A stretch of DNA of 64,000 nucleotides from Rhodocyclales bacterium. GTDB taxonomy: Bacteria > Pseudomonadota > Gammaproteobacteria > Burkholderiales > Rhodocyclaceae. This document shows positions 17,888-26,709 of this stretch, piece after piece. Within the stretch, counting starts at the first letter, position 1. Every line of letters starts with the position of its first letter. Under the pieces are notes generated by a model, which had not been told where the DNA came from, did not search any database, and worked only from the letters and a program-made list of their open reading frames with translations. The DNA lies in contig JAQGMG010000024.1 in NCBI GenBank assembly GCA_028292485.1, forward strand, positions 18,485 to 82,484. The letters are read 5' to 3'. The translations under genes and the position numbers were made by a program.

Positions 17888-19246
17888 CTACGCACCGGCG
17901 ATGGTCATACCCTCGATCAGCATGGACGGCGCCTGCTTGCCGCCACGCACGATGACGTCATTGCCCAGCGCAACGATGTTGTGGAACATGTCGCGCATAT
18001 TGCCCGCGATGGTGATCTCCTGGACTGGATACTGAATGACACCGTTCTCGATCCAGTAACCCGCAGCGCCGCGTGAATAGTCGCCCGTTACATAATTGAC
18101 GCCCTGCCCCAGCAACTCGGTTACCAGCAGACCACGCGATATGCCGCTGACAAGTTCGGCCAGACTCTGCTGGCCGGGTGCCAGGATCAGGTTGTGGCAG
18201 CCGCCTGCGTTGCCGGTCGTCTGCATGCCGAGTTTCCGCGCCGAATAACTGCCGAGGAAGTAACCCTGCAGCACGCCGTTCTTGACGACCTCGCGTGGCG
18301 CCGTAGCAACTCCTTCATCGTCATACGGCGTACTTGCCTGCGCACCGGGAATGTGCGGATTTTCAGTAATGTTGATATGCGGAGCGAATATCTGCTTGCC
18401 GATCGAGTCGAGCAGGAAAGACGATTTGCGATACAGGCTGCCGCCGCTCGCGGCATTCACGAAACTGCCGAGCAGGCCGCACGCCAGGGGTGCCTCAAAG
18501 ATCACCGGCACCGCACAGGTCGCCACGCGGCGTGAGCCGAGGCGCGACAAAGCGCGGCGTGCCGCGTAATCGCCGATTTCCTCCGGGACGGCAAGTCGAC
18601 TGGCATCGCGTCGCGAGCTGTACCAGTCATCGCGCTGCATGTCTTCGCCTTCACCGGCAATGACCGAACAGGATATGGAATGGCGCGACGTGGAGAACCC
18701 GTGCAGGAAGCCGTTGCTATTGCCCGAAATGAACTGCGACTCCTGGCGTGCGACGGAAGCCCCTTCGGAATTGCGGATTTCCGGACTCACGGCGAAAGCA
18801 GCAGCCTCGCAGCGGCGCGCCAGCTCAACAGCGCCTTCAATAGGCAAGGTCCAGGGGTGATAGAGCTGCAAGTCATCGGTGAAACTCGACGGGCCGTGCC
18901 ACAGCAAGCTCTCGTCGGCAAGCCCGGCACAGTTGTCCTCGGCCGTGAAGCTGGCAATAGACAAAGCGGCATCGACTGCGGCACGAATGGCCGAGCGCGA
19001 AAAATCCGATGAACTGGCGTGGCCACGCCGCTGGCCCATATACACGGAGATGCCCAGGCCCTTGTCACGGTTGTACTCGATGGTCTCGATCTCGCCTCGT
19101 CGCACGGTTACCGAGTGCCCGAAGCCTTCCGACACATCGGTCTCGCACGCGGTTGCGCCGCGATGGCGCGCGTAATCGAGGACTTCCTGGGCAATTTCCT
19201 GCAACTGGTTGCGGGAATAACTGAAACCATCTTTCTTGCGCGGCAT
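17888..19246 (-). CDS. pmbA: Metalloprotease PmbA/TldE
   Basis: A 452-residue cytoplasmic protein, the catalytically supporting half of the TldD/TldE heterodimer that processes peptides such as microcin B17 or PQQ-like precursors. Recognisable blocks are the N-terminal RRGEIETIEYNRDKGLGISVY, the TPYDDEG segment near residue 310 and the C-terminal YSRGAAGYWIENGVIQYPV. The length fits E. coli PmbA (450). tldD is not in the window. It is divergent from yjgA, a pairing conserved in many proteobacteria. Confidence 0.95.
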   Translation of the reverse strand: MPRKKDGFSYSRNQLQEIAQEVLDYARHRGATACETDVSEGFGHSVTVRRGEIETIEYNRDKGLGISVYMGQRRGHASSSDFSRSAIRAAVDAALSIASFTAEDNCAGLADESLLWHGPSSFTDDLQLYHPWTLPIEGAVELARRCEAAAFAVSPEIRNSEGASVARQESQFISGNSNGFLHGFSTSRHSISCSVIAGEGEDMQRDDWYSSRRDASRLAVPEEIGDYAARRALSRLGSRRVATCAVPVIFEAPLACGLLGSFVNAASGGSLYRKSSFLLDSIGKQIFAPHINITENPHIPGAQASTPYDDEGVATAPREVVKNGVLQGYFLGSYSARKLGMQTTGNAGGCHNLILAPGQQSLAELVSGISRGLLVTELLGQGVNYVTGDYSRGAAGYWIENGVIQYPVQEITIAGNMRDMFHNIVALGNDVIVRGGKQAPSMLIEGMTIAGA

Positions 19247-19278
19247 GCTTCGTGTCCGGGAGGCTGGTTCTGCGGGGC

Positions 19279-19284
19279 TATAAT
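19279..19284 (+). promoter_or_regulatory. Probable -10 of the yjgA-mogA promoter
   Basis: A perfect TATAAT lies 29 bases before the yjgA start, in the only gap between divergent pmbA and yjgA. No good -35 is seen at 17 bases. Confidence 0.5.
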
Positions 19285-19312
19285 CTTAGCCTGTTAATGT
19301 AGATCGAGCGCT

Positions 19313-19873
19313 ATGCACGAATCGGATCATCAAGAAGATTTAGGTCCCAGCAAGTCGCAAAAGAAGCGCGACATGCATGCGTTACAAGAACTTGGCGAAG
19401 AACTCGTCAAGCTCTCCAAGGAACGGCTGGCCAAGATCGATATCGCCGATAACCTGCGCGACGCAGTACGCGACGCCCAGCGCATGCCCGGCAGGAACGA
19501 AGCGCTGCGACGCCAGATGCAATACATCGGCAAGCTCATGCGCGATGCCGATCCGGCTCCGATCCGCGCCGCGCTGGACGCCATCAACGGCGTCTCGCGT
19601 GCCGAGACAGCCCGCATGCACCGGCTGGAGCGGTTGCGCGAACGCCTGATCGAAGACGAACATGTCATCGGCGAAATCGCCACACAATATCCAGGCGCCG
19701 ATCTGCAGCATCTGCGTCAGATGCGCCGCAACGCCATCCGCGAAAAAGAACTGAACCGCCCGCCACGCGCTTTCCGCGAAATCTATCAGGCTTTGCGTGA
19801 GCTCGATCTCGGCGGCGGCCGCCGTCTCAATGATGACGATGTCGAGCTGGGTGAGGAAGTCGGGGATGAGTGA
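19313..19873 (+). CDS. yjgA: Ribosome-associated protein YjgA/DarP (DUF615)
   Basis: A 186-residue, charged, helical protein. The DUF615 features are PSKSQKKRDMHALQELGEEL at the N-terminus, RREALRRQMQYIGKLMR-like text near residue 65 and QLRQMRRNAIREK-like text near 140. E. coli YjgA associates with late 50S ribosome precursors. Its stop codon overlaps the mogA start by eight bases, which points to a two-gene operon. Confidence 0.92.
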   Translation: MHESDHQEDLGPSKSQKKRDMHALQELGEELVKLSKERLAKIDIADNLRDAVRDAQRMPGRNEALRRQMQYIGKLMRDADPAPIRAALDAINGVSRAETARMHRLERLRERLIEDEHVIGEIATQYPGADLQHLRQMRRNAIREKELNRPPRAFREIYQALRELDLGGGRRLNDDDVELGEEVGDE

Positions 19874-20483
19874 AGGGCCGGTCGCCGCCAGCGTCGACAA
19901 TCCTTTTGTCATTGGCCTGGTCTCGATCAGCGATCGTGCCGCGAGCGGCGCCTATGAGGATAAAGGCCTCCCGGCCTTGCTGGAGTGGTTTGGCATGGCA
20001 CTCGCATCACCTTGGCGAGCCGAGCAACGTCTCATCCCTGACGAAAGCAGCCACATCGAACAAACGCTCATCGAGCTCGCCGATCAGGCCGGCTGCCATC
20101 TCATTGTCACCACAGGTGGCACAGGCCCGGCACTGCGCGATGTCACGCCCGAAGCCACGCGGGCCGTAGGCGAGCGCGAGATGCCAGGCTTCGGTGAGGA
20201 GATGCGCCGTATCTCGCGGCACTTCGTGCCAACGGCAATCCTGTCGCGACAAACCGCTGTCATACGCGGTCACAGCCTCATCATCAATTTGCCGGGCCAA
20301 CCGAAAGCCATTCGCGAAACGCTCGAAGGCCTACGGCATGCCGATGGCAAACTCGAAGTCGAAGGCATCTTTGCGGCGGTTCCTTATTGCATCGATCTGA
20401 TCGGGGGACCGTACGTGGAAACCCGACCCGATATCTGCCGCGCCTTTCGTCCGAAAAGTGCACCAAAGCCGGCACAAACATGA
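19866..20483 (+). CDS. mogA: Molybdopterin adenylyltransferase
   Basis: A 205-residue protein starting at ATG 19866, preceded by GAGGAAG inside yjgA. The MogA signatures are ISDRAASGAYEDKGLPAL near residue 20 and TTGGTGPALRDVTPEATRAV near 76. It adenylylates molybdopterin before molybdate insertion. Other cofactor genes in the window (moaA, mobA, moaC) lie 35-41 kb away. Confidence 0.93.
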   Translation: MSEGPVAASVDNPFVIGLVSISDRAASGAYEDKGLPALLEWFGMALASPWRAEQRLIPDESSHIEQTLIELADQAGCHLIVTTGGTGPALRDVTPEATRAVGEREMPGFGEEMRRISRHFVPTAILSRQTAVIRGHSLIINLPGQPKAIRETLEGLRHADGKLEVEGIFAAVPYCIDLIGGPYVETRPDICRAFRPKSAPKPAQT

Positions 20484-20520
20484 CCGTTCATCACATTTTA
20501 CTAAAGCATGCAAATACCTC

Positions 20521-20549
20521 TTGCCAATTCGAAAACTTGAGGCCATTAT
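20521..20549 (+). promoter_or_regulatory. Possible promoter of the cold-shock gene
   Basis: TTGCCA (20521-20526), a 17-base spacer and CATTAT (20544-20549). It would give a leader of about 140 bases before the start codon, as is common for cold-shock mRNAs. Confidence 0.5.
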
Positions 20550-20699
20550 CACGGGTACGATTTTCAAGCAGTGTCGCAGTGTGTCTTGCTTAGCGCCTAG
20601 CAGGTTTACCTCAACGGGTGTTCTGGTTTGCCATCCCTCCTCTTGACTGTCGTAACCGGGCGTTTGCCCTTTTTTGCAATATTTTTAGGACACATCAAC

Positions 20700-20906
20700 A
20701 TGGCAACTGGTACCGTCAAGTGGTTCAACGACTCCAAGGGTTTCGGCTTTATTACTCCTGATGGCGGCGGCGAAGACCTCTTCGCTCATTTCTCCGCGAT
20801 TCAGAACCAAGGCTTCAAGACCCTGGCCGAGAACCAACGCGTATCGTTCGATATCACTCAAGGCCCTAAGGGCAAGCAAGCTTCCAACATCCGTCCTGCG
20901 GAGTAA
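20700..20906 (+). CDS. Cold-shock domain protein (CspA family)
   Basis: A 68-residue single cold-shock domain. RNP1 is KGFGFI (residues 14-19) and the RNP2 position reads DLFAHF, a variant common in betaproteobacterial Csp proteins. It binds single-stranded RNA or DNA. The start at 20700 is set by TTAGGA about seven bases upstream and by the family N-terminus [10 protein letters not shown]. It is preceded by a 216-base leader region with no gene, and followed by a strong terminator. Confidence 0.95.
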   Translation: MATGTVKWFNDSKGFGFITPDGGGEDLFAHFSAIQNQGFKTLAENQRVSFDITQGPKGKQASNIRPAE

Positions 20907-20930
20907 GTTGGCTTCAGATATCTGTACGAA

Positions 20931-20955
20931 AAGCCCGGCGCGCCGGGCTTTTTTT
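20931..20955 (+). terminator. Rho-independent terminator of the cold-shock gene
   Basis: AAGCCCGGCG and its exact complement form a stem with almost no loop, followed by T7, 25 bases after the stop. Confidence 0.92.
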
Positions 20956-21086
20956 GTGCCGCCCCGGTTTTGCGCAATCGTGACATTCACTTGTCATGAA
21001 AAGCCAGGGATCCGGGCGGCGCATTTTCTCGTACATTGATCAACGCACATCACCCATCTTTTCAACAACACAGGAAATCAGCCTCA

Positions 21087-21353
21087 ATGGCAAAAGAAGA
21101 ATTACTGGAAATCGAAGGCGTTATTGATGAAGTACTGCCCGATACGCGTTTTCGCGTAACGCTGGAAAACGGCGTCGTCGTTATTGCTTATGCCGCCGGC
21201 AAGATGCGCAAGCACCACATCCGCATGATTGCAGGCGATAAGGTCAGCCTGGAAATGTCGCCCTACGACCTGACCAAGGCGCGCATTACGTTCCGCCACA
21301 AGACCACCAACGGTCCGGCTCCGGCACCGCGTCAGAACACTTACAGACGCTAA
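21087..21353 (+). CDS. infA: Translation initiation factor IF-1 (second-type, extended)
   Basis: An 88-residue S1/OB-fold protein. The IF-1 core is clear: [50 protein letters not shown] 15-residue tail ([17 protein letters not shown]) extends past the usual end. Betaproteobacteria often carry such a second infA away from the ribosomal protein cluster. AGGAAA ten bases upstream supports the start at 21087. The 177 bases downstream show only a weak hairpin at 21383-21402. Confidence 0.93.
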   Translation: MAKEELLEIEGVIDEVLPDTRFRVTLENGVVVIAYAAGKMRKHHIRMIAGDKVSLEMSPYDLTKARITFRHKTTNGPAPAPRQNTYRR

Positions 21354-21531
21354 GCGCTGAGCGTTTGCCCCGATACGGGCGACATGAGGCATCCAGCCTC
21401 ATGGCAATTCCAAGTCAAGCCATGCGGTTGGGCAAGAACTTCGGTAGTTCAGTACCGCGGTGCGGCAGCCGTTGCCCTGAACACTCCTGAGCGCAGAAGT
21501 CGGCACAGGCTGGCTTGATCTGGGAATAGCA

Positions 21532-22617
21532 TCAGATGCCTCCGCCCAGATCGAAGGTCTGATCATCCAGCAGCGAATTCCCCTGGAAAACGCGCACGTT
21601 TCGCGGGCGCAGCCATACCGTGTCGCCGCTCGCGATGGCGAGCTCTGCATGACGCTCGCGCGTCAACTCGATCTCGAATATCTCGTGCTGATGCTCGACC
21701 TCAACGCGCACCAGCGGACCAATCGCCTGGATGTGCAACACGCGCCCTGACAGCGCGTGATCAGCCGCATTTCTTAATATCTCTATGTCATGCGGGCGCA
21801 CGAAGGCAAGCGTGTCAGAACGACTTGCCGCCGTCTCCGTATTTTCTGCGCGATCGACTTCTGCCCAGGCACCGCGCAAGCGTGTGTGAAACACGTTCAC
21901 GTTGCCGAGGAAGCGATACACGAAGGGTGACGCTGGCGCAGTGTAAACCTCGTCGGGCGTACCAACCTGCTCGACGTGGCCCTTGTTCATCACGACCACA
22001 CGGTCCGCCACTTCGAGTGCTTCTTCCTGATCGTGCGTCACGAAGACCGATGCAATATGCATTTCGTCGTGCAGGCGTCGCAACCAGCGACGCAGTTCCT
22101 TGCGAACCTGCGTGTCGAGAGCGCCGAAAGGCTCATCGAGCAGCAGCACCTTGGGTTCAACGGCCAATGCGCGCGCAAGCGCAATGCGCTGCCGCTGGCC
22201 GCCCGATAGCTGCGAAGGATAGCGTTCGGCAAGCCAGTCGAGCTGCACCAGCTTGAGCATATCCATGACGCGCTTGCGGATCTGCGCTTCACCGGGCCTT
22301 TCATTGCGTGGCTTCACGCGCAGGCCAAAGGCAACGTTTTCAAACACACTCATGTGTCGAAACAATGCGTAATGCTGAAACACAAAGCCAACCTTGCGCT
22401 CGCGCGTATGCACGTGTGTCGTGGGCTCGCCAGCGAAGAGTATCTGCCCTTCGTCTACGCCTTCCATGCCCGCGATAATGCGCAACAGCGTTGTCTTGCC
22501 GCAGCCCGATGGGCCGAGCAGCGCTACCAGTTCGCCGGTCGGGATATCGAGCGAAACGTTATCCAGCGCGACGAAGTTACCAAAGCGTTTGGTGATATTG
22601 CGGATCTCGATGCTCAT
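21532..22617 (-). CDS. cysA: Sulfate/thiosulfate ABC transporter ATP-binding protein
   Basis: A 361-residue ATPase of the sulfate importer. Walker A is GPSGCGKTT near residue 36, the signature motif is [15 protein letters not shown], and Walker B is [14 protein letters not shown]-terminal TOBE-like region is present (about residues 240-350). The start at 22617 overlaps the cysW stop at ATGA; the longer open frame upstream is inside cysW and is rejected. It is the last gene of sbp-cysT-cysW-cysA. Confidence 0.94.
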   Translation of the reverse strand: MSIEIRNITKRFGNFVALDNVSLDIPTGELVALLGPSGCGKTTLLRIIAGMEGVDEGQILFAGEPTTHVHTRERKVGFVFQHYALFRHMSVFENVAFGLRVKPRNERPGEAQIRKRVMDMLKLVQLDWLAERYPSQLSGGQRQRIALARALAVEPKVLLLDEPFGALDTQVRKELRRWLRRLHDEMHIASVFVTHDQEEALEVADRVVVMNKGHVEQVGTPDEVYTAPASPFVYRFLGNVNVFHTRLRGAWAEVDRAENTETAASRSDTLAFVRPHDIEILRNAADHALSGRVLHIQAIGPLVRVEVEHQHEIFEIELTRERHAELAIASGDTVWLRPRNVRVFQGNSLLDDQTFDLGGGI

Positions 22618-23492
22618 GCTGACGTGCTCTCCATGGGCAGTGCCGCGTCGAGCATCGCCGTTTCCTTGTTCATGCGCCACTCCACGACCGTCTTCGCCAC
22701 CAGTGTTACCAGAGCCAGCAGGGCCAGCACGGAAGCGGCTGCGAATGCACCGACCGAGTTGTATTCGTTGTAGAGAATTTCCACGTGCAGCGGCAGCGTA
22801 TTGGTCTCGCCACGGATATGCCCGCTGACTACGCTGACTGCGCCGAATTCACCCATGGCGCGCGCATTGGCCAGGATAACGCCGTAGAGCAAACCCCACT
22901 TGATGTTAGGCAGGGTGACGCGCCAGAGCATCTGCAGACCGGTCGCACCAAGCGAGACAGCCGCCTCCTCTTCGTCCTTACCTTGCGATTGCATCAGCGG
23001 AATGAGTTCGCGCGCGATGTACGGCAAGGTGATGAACAGGGTCGCGATGATCATGCCCGGCATGGCGAAAATGATCTTGATGTCGTGTGCCTGTAACCAT
23101 GGGCCGAGCCAGCCATTGCGTCCGAAGATGAGGATGAACAGCAGACCTGCGACGACGGGGCTCACGGCGAAAGGCAGGTCGATGAATGTCAGCAGCAGGC
23201 TCTTGCCGCGAAACTCGAAACGCGCAACTGCCCACGCCGCAGCCAGACCAAAGAAGATGTTGAATGGCAGCACGACGACAGCGATCAATACCGTCAGCAT
23301 GATGGCATGTCGCGTATCGGGCTCCACCAGTGCCGTCCAGTACGGGCCGAGGCCTTGCCTGAACGCCTCGGCAAATACGGCCAGCAGCGGCAAGCCGAGA
23401 AACAGGAACATGAACGCCAGGGCCAGCGCGGTCAGTGTGTAACGCACCGCGAGGGATTCGCCACTGACGCGGGCATGGACAGAACTGCTCAT
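22614..23492 (-). CDS. cysW: Sulfate ABC transporter permease CysW
   Basis: A 292-residue inner-membrane permease with six predicted helices. The EAA-type loop is [22 protein letters not shown] near residue 175, which contacts Cys[24 protein letters not shown] is the CysW-type C-terminal block. It overlaps cysT by four bases and cysA by four bases. Confidence 0.94.
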   Translation of the reverse strand: MSSSVHARVSGESLAVRYTLTALALAFMFLFLGLPLLAVFAEAFRQGLGPYWTALVEPDTRHAIMLTVLIAVVVLPFNIFFGLAAAWAVARFEFRGKSLLLTFIDLPFAVSPVVAGLLFILIFGRNGWLGPWLQAHDIKIIFAMPGMIIATLFITLPYIARELIPLMQSQGKDEEEAAVSLGATGLQMLWRVTLPNIKWGLLYGVILANARAMGEFGAVSVVSGHIRGETNTLPLHVEILYNEYNSVGAFAAASVLALLALVTLVAKTVVEWRMNKETAMLDAALPMESTSA

Positions 23493-24364
23493 GCAGCCTC
23501 TCCCACCAAGGGCTCCGCCGCCTCATCGCGGTTTGCGATATGCCGGTTGGCTGCCCACCACTGCAAGGTGTTGATGGCCAGCAGCAGTACGAACGAAATT
23601 ACCAGCATGACTACCGCCAGCACGGTCGCGCCGGCCACGTCGTACTGCTCGAGCTTGCCGATGATCAGCAGCGGCGTTATTTCAGACACCATCGGCATAT
23701 TGCCGGCAATGAAAACTACCGAACCATATTCGCCCACGGCGCGCGAGAAGGCCAGCGTGAAGCCTGTCAGCAAAGCGGGAAACAGCGCTGGAAAGAGAAC
23801 ACGTACAAAGGTTTGCAGACGCGTCGCGCCGAGCGTCGCGGCGGCCTCCTCCACTTCGGATTCGATGTCTTCGATCACCGGCTGCACGGTGCGCACGACA
23901 AAGGGAATACCGATGAAGATCAGCGCGACGACGATACCTGCAGGGGTGAAGGCGACCTTGAAGCCCAACGCGCCTTCGAGCCAGCTGCCGATCCAGCCGG
24001 TATTGGCATACAAGGTGGTCAGCGTGATGCCTGCAACCGCGGTCGGCAAGGCAAATGGCAGATCGACCGCCGCATCGATGAAGCGCTTGCCGAAAAAGTC
24101 ATAGCGCACCAGCACCCATGCCACGATGAGACCGAAAACGGCGTTAATGAGCGCGGCAAGCAACGAACAGCCAAAGGTGATGCGGTACGCAGCCAGTGCC
24201 CGGTCACTCGTTGCAATGTGCCAGAAATCGGCCCACGACAGGCTCATGCTGCGCGCGATCAGGCCGCCCAGCGGGATCAGCACGAGCAGCGAGAGATAGA
24301 CCAGGGCGTAGCCCAGCGACAGACCGAAACCAGGCAAGACGCGATGTGGAGAAGAACGATTCAT
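23489..24364 (-). CDS. cysT: Sulfate ABC transporter permease CysT (CysU)
   Basis: A 291-residue inner-membrane permease. The N-terminal PGFGLSLGYALVYLSLLVLIPL, the EAA loop EEAAATLGATRLQTFVRVLFP and AVGEYGSVVFIAGNMP identify CysT. It pairs with CysW to form the channel. It follows sbp after a 74-base gap that contains a hairpin, and its stop overlaps the cysW start. Confidence 0.94.
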   Translation of the reverse strand: MNRSSPHRVLPGFGLSLGYALVYLSLLVLIPLGGLIARSMSLSWADFWHIATSDRALAAYRITFGCSLLAALINAVFGLIVAWVLVRYDFFGKRFIDAAVDLPFALPTAVAGITLTTLYANTGWIGSWLEGALGFKVAFTPAGIVVALIFIGIPFVVRTVQPVIEDIESEVEEAAATLGATRLQTFVRVLFPALFPALLTGFTLAFSRAVGEYGSVVFIAGNMPMVSEITPLLIIGKLEQYDVAGATVLAVVMLVISFVLLLAINTLQWWAANRHIANRDEAAEPLVGEAA

Positions 24365-24370
24365 GTCTGC

Positions 24371-24412
24371 AAAAAAAGAAAGCGGGCTACCCGGACGACT
24401 CCGGGGCCCGCT
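24371..24412 (-). terminator. Hairpin between sbp and cysT (attenuating terminator)
   Basis: On the minus strand AGCGGGC (24412-24406) pairs with GCCCGCT (24387-24381), with an inner CCGGA/TCCGG stem, followed by TTCTTTTTTT. It lies just upstream of the cysT start. Partial termination would leave more sbp than permease mRNA, a usual need for binding-protein importers. Confidence 0.75.
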
Positions 24413-24438
24413 GCATTATGCACGTCTGCGGTGCCTTG

Positions 24439-25455
24439 CTACTTGGCCTGGTATATCTGGTCGAAGCTGCCGCCGTCCTTGAAGTGAGCGGCCGTGGCCT
24501 TCTCCCAACCACCAAAAGTATCGGCGACAGTGAAGGTCTTGATCGCCGGGAACTGTGCCGCGTACTTCTTCATGATGTCAGCGTCATTCGGGCGAATGTA
24601 GTTCTGCGCCGCGTTTTCCTGGCCTTCTTTCGACCACAGGTATTCCAGATAGGCTTGGGCCTGTTTGCGCGTGCCGTGCTTGTCGACGTTTTTCTCGACA
24701 ATCGCCACCGGCAATTCGGTCAGGATCGACTGGCTCGGATATACAACTTCAAAGCCGCCGCGGCCGAACTCCTTGGCAATCAATTCCGCTTCGCACTCGA
24801 ACGTCAGCAGCACGTCACCCTGCCCGCGCTGCATGAAGGTGGTCGTCGCATCGCGCCCGCCGGAAGCGAACAGCGGCGCGTTCTTTAGCATCTGGCCGAC
24901 GAATGTCGCGGCTGTCTTGTCGTTGCCGCCAGGCTGCTTGAGCGCCCAACCCCAGGCAGCGAGGTACGAGTAGCGGCCATTGCCGGTATTTTTGGGGTGA
25001 GGAATGATCACCGAAACGCCGGTCCTGGCAAGATCGCTCCAATCCTTCAGCGCCTTGGGATTGCCCTTGCGCACGATAAACACCATAGTCGAACTGTAGG
25101 GCGCGGCATCGTTAGGGAATTTTTTGGCCCAGTCTGGCGCAACAAGGCCCTTGGTGACGAGGAAGTTGATATCCGTGGCCTGGTTCATGGTGACGACATC
25201 CGCTTCGAGACCATCGGCGACCGCACGTACCTGCCCTGTCGAACCTGCGTGCGATTGCTTGATCTCCAGCGTTTCGCCGGTCCTGGCTTTCCACGCGGCG
25301 ATGAATTTCGGGTTGTAATCCTTGAACACATCGCGCGCCACATCGTAGGAAACATTGAGGAGGCTGTTCTGCGCCTGCGAGATGGCTGGCGAGATAGCCG
25401 ACATCGCGCCAAGCGCCACTACGGCAAGCAAGCGCTGCATTGAACGAATTTTCAT
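24439..25455 (-). CDS. sbp: Periplasmic sulfate-binding protein
   Basis: A 338-residue binding protein. The signal peptide ends about SPAISQAQ (residues 22-29). The family blocks are LLNVSYDVARDVFKDYNP, the sulfate-loop text HAGSTGQVRAV, NPKALKDWSDL, IPHPKNTGNGRYSYLAAWG and NYIRPND. The start at 25455 has AGGAG in good position; a longer open frame runs back through the 25.6-kb repeat and is an artefact. It is the first gene of the sulfate importer operon. Confidence 0.95.
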   Translation of the reverse strand: MKIRSMQRLLAVVALGAMSAISPAISQAQNSLLNVSYDVARDVFKDYNPKFIAAWKARTGETLEIKQSHAGSTGQVRAVADGLEADVVTMNQATDINFLVTKGLVAPDWAKKFPNDAAPYSSTMVFIVRKGNPKALKDWSDLARTGVSVIIPHPKNTGNGRYSYLAAWGWALKQPGGNDKTAATFVGQMLKNAPLFASGGRDATTTFMQRGQGDVLLTFECEAELIAKEFGRGGFEVVYPSQSILTELPVAIVEKNVDKHGTRKQAQAYLEYLWSKEGQENAAQNYIRPNDADIMKKYAAQFPAIKTFTVADTFGGWEKATAAHFKDGGSFDQIYQAK

Positions 25456-25545
25456 TGATGACACTCCTGATAAGGAGCTGCGATTATTCCAGTCATGCCG
25501 TCCCGGCTCAATCGCTATTGAAGACACGCTTATCTCGATTTTGAA

Positions 25546-25676
25546 TAAGAAACCGTAACAAGATGGGCTGCACACGCAGCTGGCGTTGTTGGCTCGCTCG
25601 CCGTGCCTGAGCACTGCTCTGGGCGAGCCGCCTAGCCAGCCACGTGCTCGCTCCATCTTGTAACGGCTTCCAAGGC
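25546..25676. repeat. ERIC-like 131-bp imperfect palindrome, copy B (inverted)
   Basis: The reverse complement of this stretch matches copy A (7633-7763) without gaps at 118 of 131 positions. Two paired changes keep stems intact: CAAAATGG/CCATTTTG in A is CAAGATGG/CCATCTTG here, and GGCCCGC/GCGGGCC in A is GGCTCGC/GCGAGCC here. It lies between divergent sbp and glk. Confidence 0.85.
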
Positions 25677-25714
25677 CGAGTCGAACAGCAAACGAAACAA
25701 TGGAGATACATGTC

Positions 25715-26692
25715 ATGCCAGCTGACACCCCTTCAACATCCTCCTCAACAACATCCATCGTTGGCGACATCGGCGGCACCAATGCGCGCTTTGCACGCAT
25801 CGCTGCGGACGGCTCGCCGCAGCAGATACTGACCCTGCGCTGCGCCGATTACACAGGGCCCGCTGAAGCGCTGCAGGCTTACCTGTCGCGCACGCAAGGG
25901 CCTGCCCCGCAGGCGGCGGCTATCGGCATTGCCAATCCACTCAGTGGCGACCGCGTGCAGATGACCAACCACACCTGGAATTTCTCCATCGAAGCGATGC
26001 GCCAGCAACTCGGCTTGGCACGTCTGCAGTTTCTCAACGACTTCACCGCACTCGCGCTGTCACTGCCCTGGCTTGGTGACAATGATCGCCGGCAGGTAGG
26101 CGGCGGAACAGCGCAGACGGCTTATGCCATTGGCGTTCTAGGGCCGGGCACTGGCCTGGGTGTTTCCGGTCTGTTGCCGACAGCGAACGGCTATGTACCA
26201 ATTGAAGGTGAAGGCGGCCACGTAACACTGGCCGGGCAGAACGACGAAGAGCTCGCCGTCATCGCGGCACTGACACGTGTGTTTCCGCATGTTTCCGCCG
26301 AGCGCGTGCTGTCTGGCCCCGGCATCGAAAATCTGCATCGCGCGCTCGCACAAGTGCGCGATGTTCAGGCCCCGCAACTGAGTTCGCCGCAAATCACCGC
26401 GCATGCAACACAAGGCGATGATGACCTGTGCATTGATGCGATGAGCATGTTCTGCGCCCTGCTGGGCACGCAGGCCGCCAACCTTGCCCTGACGCTTGGC
26501 GCGCGTGGCGGCATCTACATCGGTGGTGGCATTGCGCCATTGCTGGGCGAGTTTTTCATTCGCTCGCCATTCCGCAAACGTTTTGAAGACAAGGGGCGCT
26601 TCTCCGCCTACCTCGCCGACATCCCGACCTGGATCATTACAGCCTCGTACCCGGCCCTGATTGGCACTGCGGCGTTCCTGCGAGCCAGCTGA
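25715..26692 (+). CDS. glk: Glucokinase (bacterial type)
   Basis: A 325-residue ROK-unrelated hexokinase-fold enzyme phosphorylating glucose. Motifs are GDIGGTNARFA near residue 18, NDFTALALSLP near 110, LGPGTGLGVSGL near 143 and the zinc-free EGEGGHV near 168. The start at 25715 has GGAG nine bases before it; ATG 25700 lies within that ribosome site and is less likely. It appears monocistronic, ending 17 bases before a convergent kinase gene. Confidence 0.94.
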   Translation: MPADTPSTSSSTTSIVGDIGGTNARFARIAADGSPQQILTLRCADYTGPAEALQAYLSRTQGPAPQAAAIGIANPLSGDRVQMTNHTWNFSIEAMRQQLGLARLQFLNDFTALALSLPWLGDNDRRQVGGGTAQTAYAIGVLGPGTGLGVSGLLPTANGYVPIEGEGGHVTLAGQNDEELAVIAALTRVFPHVSAERVLSGPGIENLHRALAQVRDVQAPQLSSPQITAHATQGDDDLCIDAMSMFCALLGTQAANLALTLGARGGIYIGGGIAPLLGEFFIRSPFRKRFEDKGRFSAYLADIPTWIITASYPALIGTAAFLRAS

Positions 26693-26709
26693 TGCCCGCG
26701 GGATGACAA

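Noticed and set aside
25456..25800. A longer sbp start
   Set aside because: The extension reads through repeat copy B and the start of glk. A proper signal peptide and AGGAG occur at 25455.
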